This document shows, one piece after another, positions 17,538 to 29,375 of a stretch of DNA of 64,000 bases. The position numbers were made by a program, and so were the translations under genes. The stretch lies in the NCBI GenBank assembly GCA_950106755.1, contig OX467088.1:5192001-5256000 (forward strand). Direction: 5' to 3'. Below the pieces are notes generated by a model. That model was not told the DNA's origin. It saw only the letters and a list, made by a program, of their open reading frames with translations, and ran no database searches. Within the stretch, counting starts at the first letter, position 1; each line of letters begins with the position of its first letter. The DNA comes from Climacium dendroides. Lineage: Eukaryota > Streptophyta > Bryopsida > Hypnales > Climaciaceae.

Positions 17538-18320
17538 GCATGAACAGCTTATAGGCCTAGAAAATTAGCAAGAGTTTTGTTGTTTTATAAGTTATTTTGC
17601 AAAATATAAAAAAAATAGTTAAATTGTGAGGACTTGTAGAAGTTTATAGTTTAGATTCATAATGTGCTTTAAAGAAATGAAAATAAACTAGAAAAAAAGA
17701 AAACAAATATTTTGAGAAGCATAGTTTAGAAGGAAGAAGTATAAAATTTTAGCGCTTTTTTAATTATTTGTATTGTTTTGTATCAATATTACATCACTTA
17801 TGAATGCCATAGATGTTGCGCAATGTAATAAATTTGTATTTTTATATTTGGTTACATATTGTACTTCTTTAATATTTTTCATTGACCATATTTGTATGTT
17901 TTTAAGATTATATGCACTAGAATATTCTATGTTGACTACTTCTTAATTTTTCTTTAAGTGTGTACCTAAAATCCTATTACATCTTATATTTCATCACTTA
18001 TTGAGTTATTGTAAATGGTTCCAAATTTGAATCTCATGAGACTCTGTATAATACTTTTTTTTATAGAAGTGTGACGAGAGTCTTTCCAAAAGAACAACAA
18101 GAAAACATGTCTACTATGTAATTGATACAAACATCAATATGAGTTATAAAATGTATATTGTACAAACTAAGAAGTGATAAGTATTGGTGATCTTTTTTAT
18201 GCTTAGAGACATTTATATTTTTATTCAAATATTAAGTCTCAATTTATTGAAGTGTCTCAATTTAATAAATTCTTTTGTATACTAAGTTTAAAATCATGAT
18301 TAAAATGAGACTCCAAATTA

Positions 18321-18344
18321 TCTCATTTTAATGAATAAGGCCTT
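18321..18344 (-). repeat. right terminal inverted repeat
   Basis: Complement of the repeat at 13420-13443, with one mismatch. A short local palindrome (TAAAATGAGA near 18301 against TCTCATTTTA) lies just inside it. Confidence 0.65.
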
Positions 18345-18965
18345 GCTACGGTCAAACAAAAATTATAAGAGAAATAGCACAAAGTGTTTAGAATTGGCCT
18401 AGTGTTAAAAAACTTACTATTTGGAGAAAGTGTTGGTGATCTCATTACTAGATCTCAGGCATTTTCTTACAAATCAATAGAAACCACAATTTTGACCGAT
18501 TCAAAAAAAATTCAAATGCTAAAGATAGAAATTGTATTTTTTGTGAATTTTTGAAGTGATATCTTCAAAATTCATATTGAAGAGAAACAAAAAATAGTTT
18601 AAAAATATTGACCATACAAATACTTTCTACTTTTCATAGTTCACATTATCGTCTTTGATGCAAACTTCAAAGAGGTTATAGAACTTATATTTTATAACAC
18701 ATTTGTGTTTTGTCTGAACCCCTTGGGCTTTCATGATGGGGTTAAATCAAGTTCACTTCCATTTGACCTTTGGCTTGATCTAAATGTCAAAAACTTGGAG
18801 GTTTGATTCTGCAACTATTTGAGTCTTTCTTTTTGGCAGAATCGGTAGCCAGCGTAATCGACCAGGTCTGTCGATTCTACACCCGTACTTGGGATATCGT
18901 AGTTTCGTGCTGTATTCTTGTACCATATACTCATACCATATTCTTGTACCTCTGGACTTTTAACG

Positions 18966-19063
18966 CTAGAGAAGCTTCCGCGAATGGCGGATTGCAGTGT
19001 GGTGGCTAGCGCCCTCACCACTCACCACACTGCAGAATCCGCCATATGCGGAAGCTTCTCTAG
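18966..19063. ncRNA. 98-bp imperfect hairpin, possible small-RNA precursor
   Basis: The arm at 18966-19004 pairs with 19023-19063: a 16-base block (CTAGAGAAGCTTCCGC), then ATGGCGGATT and GCAGTGTGGTG, separated only by a 2-base mismatch and a 2-base bulge, around an 18-base loop. The size and near-perfect pairing fit a microRNA-like precursor or a tiny foldback MITE. No target was identified, so the RNA call is tentative. Confidence 0.35.
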
Positions 19064-19770
19064 TAGTTCTACGAGAGGGTTTCTTGCGTGACTCTACCAA
19101 GGAGATCGAACTGGAGGAGTGGGCATAAGGATTTCCGAAAGTTATCAGAAGCTCAGAACCAGTCCAAGTACAGTACCGGGCCAGAGCACCAAATCGTCTG
19201 AAGCTCTGATTTCCTTGTAAGACGACAGAACTGGCACTTCAGTACGAACGGCCGGCCCACTGCAGGAGGAAATGCCCTTCAACGACTTCAAGTCAAGCGC
19301 CTAGTGAGTGGCGTTCGGCAATGTGCCCGTACCACCGATATTTGCACATGAGACGAAAATCCATCTTCTGCATGATGGAAACACACATATCGATCACTCA
19401 CGAACTGGCCAGAACTGGCTACCTTGCCTAGCCTGCATGGGATCGATTCGTAGCTGGGATCCTGATACGTACCCACACTCGCTGACTCCGCAAAGAGCAT
19501 GCACAACCAGACACCTGGCCCTGCACTTGGGTTCCTATAAACCCCCAACTCTGAGTTCACTCGAATCACCTTGTTACACCACGCTACATGGAAGCTTGAA
19601 TTGAAATTGGTTTGAGCAGTACTCGAACTACTTACTGTAACTCTTGAGTTCGAGCTTTCTCAAACTCGCAGTTTGAGTTAGTTTGAGGCGACGTACTAGG
19701 GTGCTAGCTAGCTCCATTGATAGCAAGGTCAGGCATGGCGGAACTTATTCTCTCGCTTGCCCTCGATTTT

Positions 19771-19830
19771 GGCTGCATGTGTTACGGGTTTTGGGCTGCA
19801 TGTGTTACGGGTTTTCGGCTGCATGTGCAT
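19771..19830. repeat. 23-bp tandem repeat, 2.6 copies
   Basis: GGCTGCATGTGTTACGGGTT plus three bases, repeated at 19771, 19794 and partly 19817. It lies in the presumed promoter or leader of the pyruvate decarboxylase gene. Confidence 0.85.
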
Positions 19831-20347
19831 TACTTGCTATCTGAGTGTGTAGTCTGTATCGAGAAGTTTTGAACTTTTGATTTGATTGCATTGATGGCGT
19901 TGCATTGCTAAGAAAGCCCTGTTCGACTAGTGGAGTCCGTACGTAGTGTCGGAGATCACGAGATGCAGATCGAATATGTATTCCTAGTTACAGTGCGTGG
20001 CATGTATCTGGGCTTGTCAAATGGCCTATATTTGTAGTGGTTATGAGGTACCCGTCGTGCATATAATCGTATCAATGATTAACTACTTGTACAATCCGCG
20101 GCATTTAGATGATTTTGTTTTTCAATAGTTTTATCGTACGTTAAATTGTACCCAAGTTTGAATAGTACTATCTGTAATAAATTAAGAAAAAGAAACAGAG
20201 TTTGAAGGATCGGCAAAGTACATGCATTGCAGGTATGCACGTACGAGTGCGCGGTGTTCAGAATTTATAAAATGTGACTAATTTGGTGTATGTGATGTCG
20301 ACCAGCAATACAGTTTTATGATTTAGAGACTGCGTTGAAATCCCACA

Positions 20348-23300
20348 ATGGGATCAGCTAGTAAGAAAGGCGAGTCGACGTTAAACGGTATTGCAGTCCC
20401 CGAGACGCAGTGGACTCTCGGTCGCTACATCGCTCGCCGCCTGGTGGAGATCGGCGTGCGCGACGTGTTCGCCGTCCCCGGCGACTTCAACCTCATCCTC
20501 CTCGACCACTTGATCGCAGATCCCGATCTCGAGATCGTCGGCTGCTGCAACGAGCTCAACGCGGGCTACGCCGCGGACGGCTACGCACGAGCGCACGGCG
20601 TGGGCGCTTGCGCCGTCACCTTCACCGTCGGAGGGTTGAGTGTCATCAACGCCATCGCCGGAGCCTACAGCGAGAATCTGCCGATTATCTGCATTGTGGG
20701 AGGACCAAATTCGAATGATTTTGGGACTAATCGAATTTTGCACCATACCATTGGGGATCCGGATTTCGGACAGGAGTATCGGTGCTTCCAACAAATCACG
20801 TGCGCACAGGTTTGGAGAATTGGAATGTCACAATGTAAAGTTGACTTTTTTTATTTGATGCTCTCCTGTCAATCGACTGGTTTAGGGTTTGTCATAAACC
20901 CTGATGGATCGGACTGTTTGCCCTATATTTGGGGTGCTCTGTTTTTCCAATTCACACATAGTATACTGATTTGTCTTAATTATGCACTGATTAATTTGTC
21001 CCGACTTCATGTTCCTTGAAATGGCATGATTTCATTTGTTTTTTCTGTTAACGTTGTCTCAGTATGGAGTTTGTACTAGTGCGAGGATACTCACAAGTAA
21101 GAAGTAGTTTGCACTGTGCTTTATTTGCTTGACACTTAAGTACTGCGATCAAGAACTGATCGATGAGTAATTAATCTGTGAGGTTGTCATTTTGCAGTTT
21201 GTGATCCAAAATTTGGACGATGCACATGAGCTTCTGGACACAGCTATCTCGACAGCCATCTATAAGAGCAAGCCGGTGTATCTGAGTGTGAGCTGCAACT
21301 TGCCATCGCTTCCACATCCATCCTTTAAGTCTACGCCCATTCCTTTCACCATCACCCAGCAGTGTAAATCCTTAAAAATTCCTGGCAGGTACATGTATAT
21401 AGAATTCAACCCCTTTAGCAACGTTTTGTATCAATATCTGATAGCACTCAGCTGTGATTCCAAAGTTGACATTCAACGTTTCAACTAAACATTGTCCAAA
21501 ATGAACAGCGTCATTGAGCATGTTTGCTGAAAAATGTTCTATATTTGCTCATGCATGTTCCAAAAGTTGCATGTTTGCTGAAAAGCATTGCTCAAGCATT
21601 CAGGTACCTAAACGATGTACTTAATTTTAAGGTTTTAATCTATTGCATTGTTCTCATTTGTTACTTATGCAGTTTGTATGGTATCGGAAATCTGAAGTCC
21701 AACCAAATGAGCCTGGAGGCAGCTCTGGACGCTGTGAATCACATCTTAAGCGCAAGTGTGAAGCCTGTGCTGATTGCGGGTCCCAAGCTTCGAGTTTCCA
21801 AAGCGCAGCAAGCATTTGAAGATTTAGCCACGGCAAGTGGCTATGCCGTGTCTGTTATGCCCTCCGGGAAGGGTCTCTTCCGGGAGACGCATCCCGGGTT
21901 CATTGGCACGTACTGGGGTGCCGTTAGCTCTCCATTTGTGTCGGAGATTGTCGAGTCTTCCGATATTTATGTCTTTGTTGGACCCATTTTCAACGACTAC
22001 AGGTTTGTTAATTAATTTTCATACCTTTTCTGTAGTCTTTGAATCTAACAAGATATTTTTTATGTACTCTTTGAATTAATCCTGTGATCTTCATAAATAT
22101 TTCATAGTATTCTTGCAAGCATGCTACTCCTTGAATCCTGAGAGCTCGATGAAAGATTTGTAGGGTTCTTGCAAGTGTAAGTACTTGTTCTGTTTTCTAT
22201 GAACCCTGAGAGCTTGAAAATTGATTCATAGAGTTCTTGCACAAGTCTTGTGCTTGTTCTGTATTCTTTCATCTGGCCTGAGAGTTTGATGATTTTATAT
22301 TTGAGGTCACTGAGAAGACAATTGTTGGCGGGTGTGCATGCAGCTCCGTAGGGTACTCGCTTCTGTGCAAAACGGAGAAGACGATCACAATACAGCCCGA
22401 CAGAATTGTAATTGGGAAAGGGTCTGCGTTTAATAATGTGCTGATGAAGGACTTCCTGGAGGCTCTCTCTAAGAGAGTGAAGCGGAACACCACGGCATTT
22501 GACAACTACATGCGAATGTATGTCCCCGCTGGAGTACCTCTGAAGCAGAAAGCCAATGAGCCCCTGAAAACTGTCAACCTTTTCCACCACATTCAGGTAC
22601 TCTTCAATGCATTGAAACCACATCGCTTGTATGTTTTCGGGAACTAAGGCACAGGGGATACTAAAACTGTTTTTTATATCTTCTCACGAGATTCTGTCTT
22701 TTCTGGTTGTCTGTGCATGTGGTTTCAGGGAATGCTATCTCATGACACGGCAGTAATAGCCGAGACCGGGGACTCGTGGTTTAACTGCCAGAAGCTGAAG
22801 CTGCCAGACGGTTGCAAATACGAGTTTCAGATGCAGTATGGCTCGATTGGTTGGTCTGTGGGAGCTACTTTGGGTTACGCCCAAGGTGCCAAAGATAAGC
22901 GAGTCATCTCATGCATTGGTGACGGAAGCTTTCAAGTAAGTCCCCGGCCTCCTCTTCTCAGCCCTAAATAAAACCAGCTGATTCTGATTCTTCGGTTAAT
23001 GTGAATATCGATTATCTAGATTGGCAATTTTTCCCGTTGTTTTGGCAAAGTTTTTGTGAAGGTGTGCGAAACTAAAAGCTAAACAGGTCTGTCTCGAGGC
23101 TCCGAAGAGACGACCCACTTGTGCATCTCCTTTTGGCAATTGGAAGATTAGCAGTTTAATGAATACCGGATTTAAAATGGTCATTTTGATCCACCATATC
23201 GTGGAAAGTACAATTCTAAGTGGAGTAGACTCTTATGTCATTCGATTTAGTGAAGAACATTGCATGTGTTGGTTCAATCAAGTATTTTTTTGAAAGAATC

Positions 23301-24716
23301 AAAATGACCATATGAAATTCTCAAAACTACCAAAAAACACATCACATGAGGCCATGTGTCGGCTACCTCCTCGTACTTCGAGAGTTGAGAAGTTCCCTTC
23401 GGCATTTTCGCACTGGTCTTTGACACTTGTGGGGAGTGACTGGGATTGACCAGATGACAGCCCAAGATGTGTCTACCATGATCCGGTATGGGCAAAAGTG
23501 CATCATCTTCTTGATCAACAATGGTGGGTACACCATTGAGGTTGAAATTCACGACGGACCCTACAACATCATCAAGAACTGGAACTACACTGCGGTGGTG
23601 GAGGCTTTTGCTAACGGGGAAGGAAACTTGTGGACTTGCAAGGTTAGTCGGTCTTACGCAACCCTGCTTGTGAAAATATTTGCTTCTACCGTGGTTGGAT
23701 CAAACGTTCCTGAACTTAACGGCAGGGCCGTATCGCTTTGCTTTCCGCATCGCTTGGCTCTTTTCACTTGAGAGCATCTTGAGTACCAGCTTGCCCATGT
23801 ATTGTGCGCCACTGAAACACGAATATATTCTTGTTTCAGTGCTTCCGTCCAATTCAAGAATGTTATGAATTGAGCCTTGTGGTTGCTAAATTAGCAGTTT
23901 CGAGTATGTGATGCAAATTATATTTTTTCCAACTTTGTTGCGTTAATTTTATCAACGCGAGCAACATTCTTCGTTGATGCTGGCGATATAAGATTTGACG
24001 CCATCTAAAATTATATCGTTCACAATAATATAAAGAGTCAAAGTGGTGATTTAAAAGACCTTGGAAGCTGGGCTCTTTTTCCTTTCTGTAGGGTTTTAGG
24101 GTTTAGGGTACAACTAAAGCAAAGGTCCATGCACCAATAATCAATCAATTACCCAAAATGTCACATCCATATTGGGACCAAACAGCGACACTTTTTCCTA
24201 GATATAGATTACACAAGATGTACGCAATCAAAAACATGAAAGTCTATGAGAGAGTTAGTGTTGGTTTTTGGTAGTCATCTACGAAAAAATACTTTGCAAA
24301 TTCATAACTTACGTGTACAGTATCCAAACAATTCATGTTAAAGTGCGCTGTGAATCCTCTTTCAGTTGCCAATAAAATATTATAAAACTCGATTCATGTT
24401 TAATAGTATTAACTATGCTCAGTTGCAATTCATTAGTGATGGTGATAGGTGAGCATACCTTCCTTGCTGTGAATCTGAATATGCAACTGAAGCTTCCAAG
24501 ATTTGAAGACTCATTCTGAGGCAAGAGTTTTTGTTTTTATGGCAGGTTCGGACTGAGGAGGAGCTCCTGGACGCCATTGCTACTGTGCAAGGCGAGAAGC
24601 GTGACTTTCTTTGTTTCATCGAGGTCATTCTGCACAAGGATGACACCAGCAAGGAGCTTTTGGAGTGGGGTTCTCGTGTGGCAGCAGCTAATGGCCGGCC
24701 TCCTAATCCTCAGTAG
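20348..24716 (+). CDS. PDC: pyruvate decarboxylase, 7 exons, 600 aa
   Basis: Thiamine-diphosphate enzyme of the cytosol that converts pyruvate to acetaldehyde and CO2, the first step of ethanol fermentation. Exons: 20348-20809, 21198-21388, 21673-22002, 22344-22596, 22729-22935, 23454-23642, 24546-24716. Phases agree throughout and the total is 600 aa, usual for plant PDC. Visible residues: Asp46 (VPGDFN), the cofactor-activating Glu69 (CCNELNAGY), the His132-His133 pair (LHHTIGD), the thiamine-diphosphate motif GDGS (476-479) through Asn503-Asn504 (LINNGGYT), and Glu510 ([11 protein letters not shown]). The start is the first ATG and gives a normal N-terminus. Exon 2 carries a 9-residue extension ([13 protein letters not shown]) beyond the usual end; an in-frame donor 27 bp earlier (exon ending at 21361) would remove it. 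Intron 6 contains a dispersed repeat. No disabling change is seen, so the gene looks functional. Confidence 0.97.
24120..24420. repeat. dispersed repeat in PDC intron 6
   Basis: Similar along its length to 38560-38850: both contain ACACAAGATGTAC, a CTCTTTCAGTTGCCAA-like block and AATA-rich ends in the same order. No protein and no clear termini. Confidence 0.5.
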
Positions 24717-26519
24717 ACTACCGTCATCAACATCACTAATAACCTAATTCAACCATCACTTATAATCTAATTAGTGGCAGGCTGGTCCTTTACATGCGAA
24801 GAATATACGAATAGCGCGAGAGTAGGAACAGAAGAGCCAGTGAAGTACACTGCATAATCCAATTCAATGCTTACTCATATATCCCATTGATACAGGAGTT
24901 TCTTACTCATTTTCTATTTGGACCTTAGGATTTATGAGGCTTTATATGTTATGCAAGACCAACAACTTTGTAGATAACAGTAATGAAATATTCGTGCCTT
25001 CATATTAATCGTAAGGAAGTATTCTGCGACTGTAGTCGAAGTGCATTAGTACTTGGAGTTTTCGTTCTATCTACTTCAGGAACCAGGATGAACGCTTGAG
25101 AGAGAACCCACCCAACCATGTCATCCCTTCACTTTGGACCACTTATTGGTGATAGTTTGTAACTATTCAAAGTACTGGTGTATTTGTAAAGGATTATTGT
25201 TACGATTCACAGTTACACACCTCAGTCTTGAAATGTGTTGGTTTTATGGAGAATCAAGTGGTTTATTTTACTACTTTTAAAGGATTAGAGATGAAATGTA
25301 AATCTTCTGTGCATCCGTCCGTGATAACCTTAGCTTGCAAACGACCTAATACTCGCTTGTGAAATACACCTAGGCATCGATTATATCACATCTCTCTATT
25401 CTCAGACGGATGGAACGATGGACCCAGTTCAAAACTCACTCTGCAAGCCCCTCGTCGCAGCAAATTGTAGGCTGCTACTTGGGCTTCGAACAATTCTCTT
25501 GTACGTGTCAATTCCCAATGACTGCAACCCCAGCTTCGTGCTACTGATTCCAAGTTTGATCTCGACAAATTTTGTCTGAACTACTGCAAATTTTACACAG
25601 TTAGAATACAGATGAGAAATGTTTACCTAAATTAAGTGTATGTCTGGGGAAGGGGAGTGGTTCTACTAATTAGCAAGTGCTACCCTTGACCTACTGTTAT
25701 GGTCAGTTATTATAATCTTTAAAAAGATTAAGGGTTAGTAATCATTGTAGTGAAGTATGACGAAGTATCAAACAATGCAAGACACCACTGTTTTACAACC
25801 CCCCTCCTGCGTAAGAATTTTTCCTACTCTCTTTGCCAGATATTACATTCCCTGTACAGTACAGTATTTCATTTTGAATGAGTAATGACCAATTCAGGAT
25901 TGCCAATTACACAGTAACAGAAAATGAATTGAAAGGATAAATTGTGGCTAAACTGACGAATGCTCCGTCAATGCTTCTCTTTCACAGGCAATAGGAGAAT
26001 TTCTAAAACAAATCTTCAAGGGACACCTCTGTCTTGCACCTGGGTCTGAATCTGCCAAGCACAAAAACTCAGTGACATACGTACGTTACGAACTCCAGAA
26101 ATTGAAATTGAGGCGCATTTGAATGATGCTTTACCAAGTATCACTTCAGTCATAACTTCCTCACTCACAAGAGTGACAGAACATAAGCTTAAGCCAACTC
26201 ATGTAGCTGACATCCAGTGTCAGCCAAATCCAGATCAGAACGGCTGTTTGTTTCAACAACAACAAAAAAGAGTTTCAAATCCAAACTGCCCAGGCACACT
26301 CCTTTTTCGCTCTAAGTTAAACATTTCACCAGCCAATCAGTCCTTAGCGACTGATGTTGGTCGAGGGTATCACCATGTGAAGACGCACCAGTATGTCTCC
26401 TGGGTAGAGTCATCTCCCTGGTATCGTCAAGAGTGGATTAGGCTACATAATTTCTAGTTATTAAGGTGCTGATAGAATTTAACTGCTAGCTTCAGATGAC
26501 AGGAACTGTTGCTTGGTCT
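24717..26519. other. intergenic between convergent genes
   Basis: Between the 3' ends of the pyruvate decarboxylase gene and the minus-strand membrane-protein locus. It should contain both 3' UTRs. No gene or repeat is recognised; an ORF at 26119-26457 has no family I know. Confidence 0.4.
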
Positions 26520-28647
26520 TCAGCTCCGTCCGTCGTCACTCCCTCCAGAGGCGTCGCTTTGTTTGTTTGGGACGCTACCGCCAGTTGGGAAGCTACCGCC
26601 AGTTGGGAAGCTACCGCCAGTTGGGAAGCTACCGCTAGTTGAGGCGCTACCGCCGTCTTGGGATGCTGGAGCACGGCGCTTTCCTCCTGCAGAGGTGCAC
26701 ATGGCATCACATTCAACAAAGGTTCTGTGCACATTTCAACAGTGAACCGCAACGATTCGAAATGGCATTGGCATCTCTTTTCTATTCGAGTAACAAGTGT
26801 ACATAAGTATATTGCAATACGCACATTTCAAGCAAACAAAAGCAAGAGGCTAGGGGAATCGATAGAGTATATATCACGAAGGGTATAGAGGACAGTAGAA
26901 TGTTACCTATTCTGAAGATTCTGAGAAATGACTGCCAAGAGTTACTCAGGTTGGCGTCAGTGGTCATCTCAGAGATGTTACGTGAAGTTCTCAGTGTTTT
27001 CGTATAAATGAGCTTGGAGGTATTGTACCCGGTGATTCTGACTTCCGCGCATTCCAGGCATTCATCACTGGTAAATTTCTCTTGGAATTTCTCCGGGAGT
27101 TTCTCTAAAACAAGCAAGAATTCCCGTAATGTTGCTTTTGAATCAACATGCACCACATGCTGTTGGCCAGGTAGAATCGACTTCACCTTGGAAAAAGTAG
27201 ACCCACATCCTTCTTTAACGATGATAGTGTCTAGCGGAAGATCATTAACAACATAAAACCTTCCCATTTTACCCCAAACTCTCTGTATCCCCAGACAGTA
27301 CGACCAATACCTTCGGACAAACAAATAATTAGTCCCACCCTTTGATGACCCACTTGTCGCACAAGATCACAAAATAGGACAAAATAAAAACCACAGTAAA
27401 CACAAGAACGGCCCCAATGACACCAGCGGCCTTAACAAACGAATGGGACTTCAGCAAGCCCGAGGGTGGGTCCTTCAAATCCTTGAAACGGAACTTATCC
27501 CCTAGATGTCGTAGGTCACTTTCTCTTTTGATCACCTCCTGCACTATACCAACAACGGATATCAAAAAGCCAAAACTCCAGAATCAGCATCAACACGCAC
27601 CTACACCTAACCCTAAAATCCTCATGCTCAAACCAGAGCATTTCCTCAAATGAGTCCATCTTTCTCCTCCCTTGTGAAAACAACTCAGTAAGGTAAATAC
27701 ACCCAAATGTGACACTGTTTGTTCTCCAACACCTCAAAAATGGCCTTGAATGAATTCCTTCCAAGAATCAAAACCACCATAACTTTCGAGAACAGGCAAC
27801 GAGAGTTCAAGAATTTTTTTGTAGCAACCAATGAGAGTTGAGACATTTTGTGCTTCCAAGACGTCCATTCCGGGTAATATGTATAAGTTATCCTATGTTC
27901 TCAACTTTGAAACTTTCTAAAATATTAGCTCAGTGCTGGAAAATCACGAAATCACTTGCGTTGCATTTTTCTTCAGTTCACTAATACCCTCATCAAAAAA
28001 AATATTCATTCAACCACTGAGAAACTGGAACCAGAAAAAGTGTCGCTTCTTTGAGGTGCTCATTCCTTCGAGAACCAAGCAAGCCAGAGACCAGAGTTGG
28101 CCAGAGTCTGGCAATCCAACCTGAAACCCTAAACTCATAAGCAAGCTAAGGAGCAAGAACGTACCGCTTGCTCCCGCCTTTCCTTGAAAATGAGTTTCTC
28201 CACTCGATGAATGTCTCTGAACTTCAGCCAAATCCCAAGCACGGCTGCGAGAGCAGCAAGCGTTGACAACAGACTCGGAAACCAAACTTTTCCACAAAGC
28301 GGTTTAGGGCAGTTGCACTCTGTTGCAGACCCTGATTGCGACGATGACGACTGTGTGAGTTGTGTCACAGCAGTCAGGATGACTCCTTGGAAAACACTGA
28401 AAAAACCCACCACGTTGTAGATCTGGTTGGTCAGCTCATCACTTCGCTTCTCTCTGCGCACCAAGCGCTCGCCCTTCACTTTGATCTCGCGCTCCCAATC
28501 CTCCAAAGCCTCGTTGTACACCGTGTTCTCCTTAATCCACACCGCATTCTTCACACGGCCCCAGATACTGATCGCTCTATTGGAATCCGCTGGTGCCTCT
28601 AATGTTTCCACATCTGCAATCTTTCTACCCTGAAAGTGGAATGCCAT
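26520..28647 (-). CDS. multi-pass membrane protein locus, family unknown
   Basis: Minus-strand exons. A: 28647-28165, 161 codons from ATG, with a charged region (about 31-74) and two hydrophobic spans (about 77-97 and 121-143), GT donor. B: from 27538, joining in phase (EQA-EVIKRES), with a third hydrophobic span (about 199-220); read straight on, it stops at 27329 and gives 230 aa. C: 27267-26907 (MGRFYVVNDLPLDTIIV onward), which splices in phase to D: 26686-26520, a low-complexity tail with GSFPTG repeats. C-D alone would be 175 aa. Whether B joins C is undecided: a GTC donor after LCDKW and an acceptor at GATACAG would join them in frame through a 67-bp intron, otherwise two coding units lie 62 bp apart. 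The gene converges on PDC. I do not recognise the family; the segment C fold is unknown. Confidence 0.6.
26574..26657. repeat. 18-bp tandem repeat in the last exon
   Basis: Four units of GCTACCGCCAGTTGGGAA plus a partial fifth. On the minus strand in the spliced frame they encode Gly-Ser-Phe-Pro-Thr-Gly repeats, so the 18-bp unit preserves the frame whatever the copy number. The fourth unit is diverged. Confidence 0.9.
27715..27990. repeat. dispersed repeat in an intron of the membrane-protein locus
   Basis: Similar to 39585-39885, sharing AATGGCCTTGAAT, AACCAATG-AGTTGAGA, CTATGTTCTCAACTTTGAAA and TTGCATTTTTCTT in the same order. It lies between exons A and B. Confidence 0.6.
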
Positions 28648-29071
28648 GACGCTAATGAGATTGTAAGATGCGTTGTGAATCTTATGTGGGCGGATTCGGA
28701 GAAGTCTGTACAAGGTTGTCTGTACAAGGCCATTGCAAAGAGACCCTGAATTTCTCGAATTCTTCCCAGTGGACTTGTTGTCAGCGCCAATCGGCGGTCC
28801 AGTGTTACCATTTGTTTGTAAGCTGGGTCCTGGTTGGTTCTCCTGGAGTCTGCAAGGCTGGCAGGAACAGTACTATTGAAGGACGGCAAAAAATACTCCG
28901 TAGTAAAATATACACGCAATGACGACATGATGTTGGATTCGGCGGTAAACCGCGTCAGTGCAAGCCGCGGTGGAGCTATGTGAGGAACTGTAGTTCGAGG
29001 AGAAGCCTCCAAGAAAAACTCTCAAGGTCCGTGTCTCCGTGTCTTGTCTTGGAGACGCTGACCATTCGAGA
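28648..29071. other. upstream part of the membrane-protein locus
   Basis: Minus-strand reading frames continue upstream of the chosen ATG: one frame is open back to 28713 without an ATG, and another ORF begins at 29012. Which part is leader or extra N-terminus cannot be decided. The CTTGTACAGAC direct repeat near 28710-28735 could hide a splice or slippage junction. Confidence 0.3.
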
Positions 29072-29360
29072 TAAGGTGGGTACAGTACCCCAAAACCGCC
29101 ACTTTTGCTACTCTGCCTAGACTCTATAATTAGAGTGGGAAATTTTTATTTATTTATTTTTTCAAGTGAAAAGAGGTTCCAAGCACACCAAAAAACACGG
29201 CATTTGGATACCTTATGCAAAGGTTACGAAGGGACAAAGTTTTTTTTATATAAATGTTTTAAAATCATTTTCAACATAAGTATATATTGATTTTTGAGAT
29301 CATGTAAAAAAGAAATGATGACAGTTTTAGCTAGGGGTGATTTTGGATGTACCCACCTTA
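29072..29360. mobile_element. TIR element, TAAGGTGGGTAC ends
   Basis: Left end TAAGGTGGGTAC with ACCCCAAAA shortly after; the right end GTACCCACCTTA is the complement. The interior is similar to 60264-60545 (both contain GAGGTTCCAA, GGCATTTGGATAC and ATGCAAA in order). It carries no protein and lies immediately before the TTAA-flanked element at 29376. Confidence 0.65.
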
Positions 29361-29375
29361 GCCTAAAGTGAGAGT

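Larger units (their letters stand above)
13420..18344 (+). mobile_element. DNA transposon carrying a DUF7869-type gene
   Basis: Bounded by 24-bp terminal inverted repeats (13420-13443 and 18321-18344) with a single mismatch, 4.9 kb overall. Inside are a 1.3-kb leader with palindromic repeats (14049-14745), a decayed DUF7869-type protein gene (14764-17537) and an 0.8-kb AT-rich trailer. No target-site duplication is evident, so either the true ends lie a few bases away or the copy is old. The many frame breaks show this copy is dead. The boundaries are an inference from the inverted repeats. The element sits between the ADH and pyruvate decarboxylase genes. Confidence 0.6.
18345..20347. other. 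intergenic and PDC upstream region
   Basis: AT-rich up to about 18.8 kb, then clearly richer in GC up to the gene. It holds the hairpin at 18966-19063 and the 23-bp repeat at 19771. A TTTATAAAAT at about 20264, 80 bp before the ATG, could be a TATA box; alternatively a 5' leader intron lies here. No coding region is supported: the small ORFs at 18.8-19.6 kb match nothing I know. Confidence 0.4.

Noticed and set aside
13272..18745. TTAACCCC at 13272 and GGGGTTAA at 18742 as ends of the DUF7869 element
   Set aside because: Beyond TTAACCCC the two ends do not match, whereas the pair at 13420/18344 matches at 23 of 24 positions.
20264..20274. TTTATAAAAT as the PDC TATA box
   Set aside because: Plausible position, but a leader intron is equally possible and AT-rich matches are common, so it is only mentioned.
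22102..22623. 173-codon minus-strand ORF
   Set aside because: It is a shadow of PDC exon 4 and the intron before it; the plus strand reads a conserved PDC segment.
24080..24110. TTTAGGG telomere-like motif in PDC intron 6
   Set aside because: Only about two units are present, too few to call an interstitial telomere.
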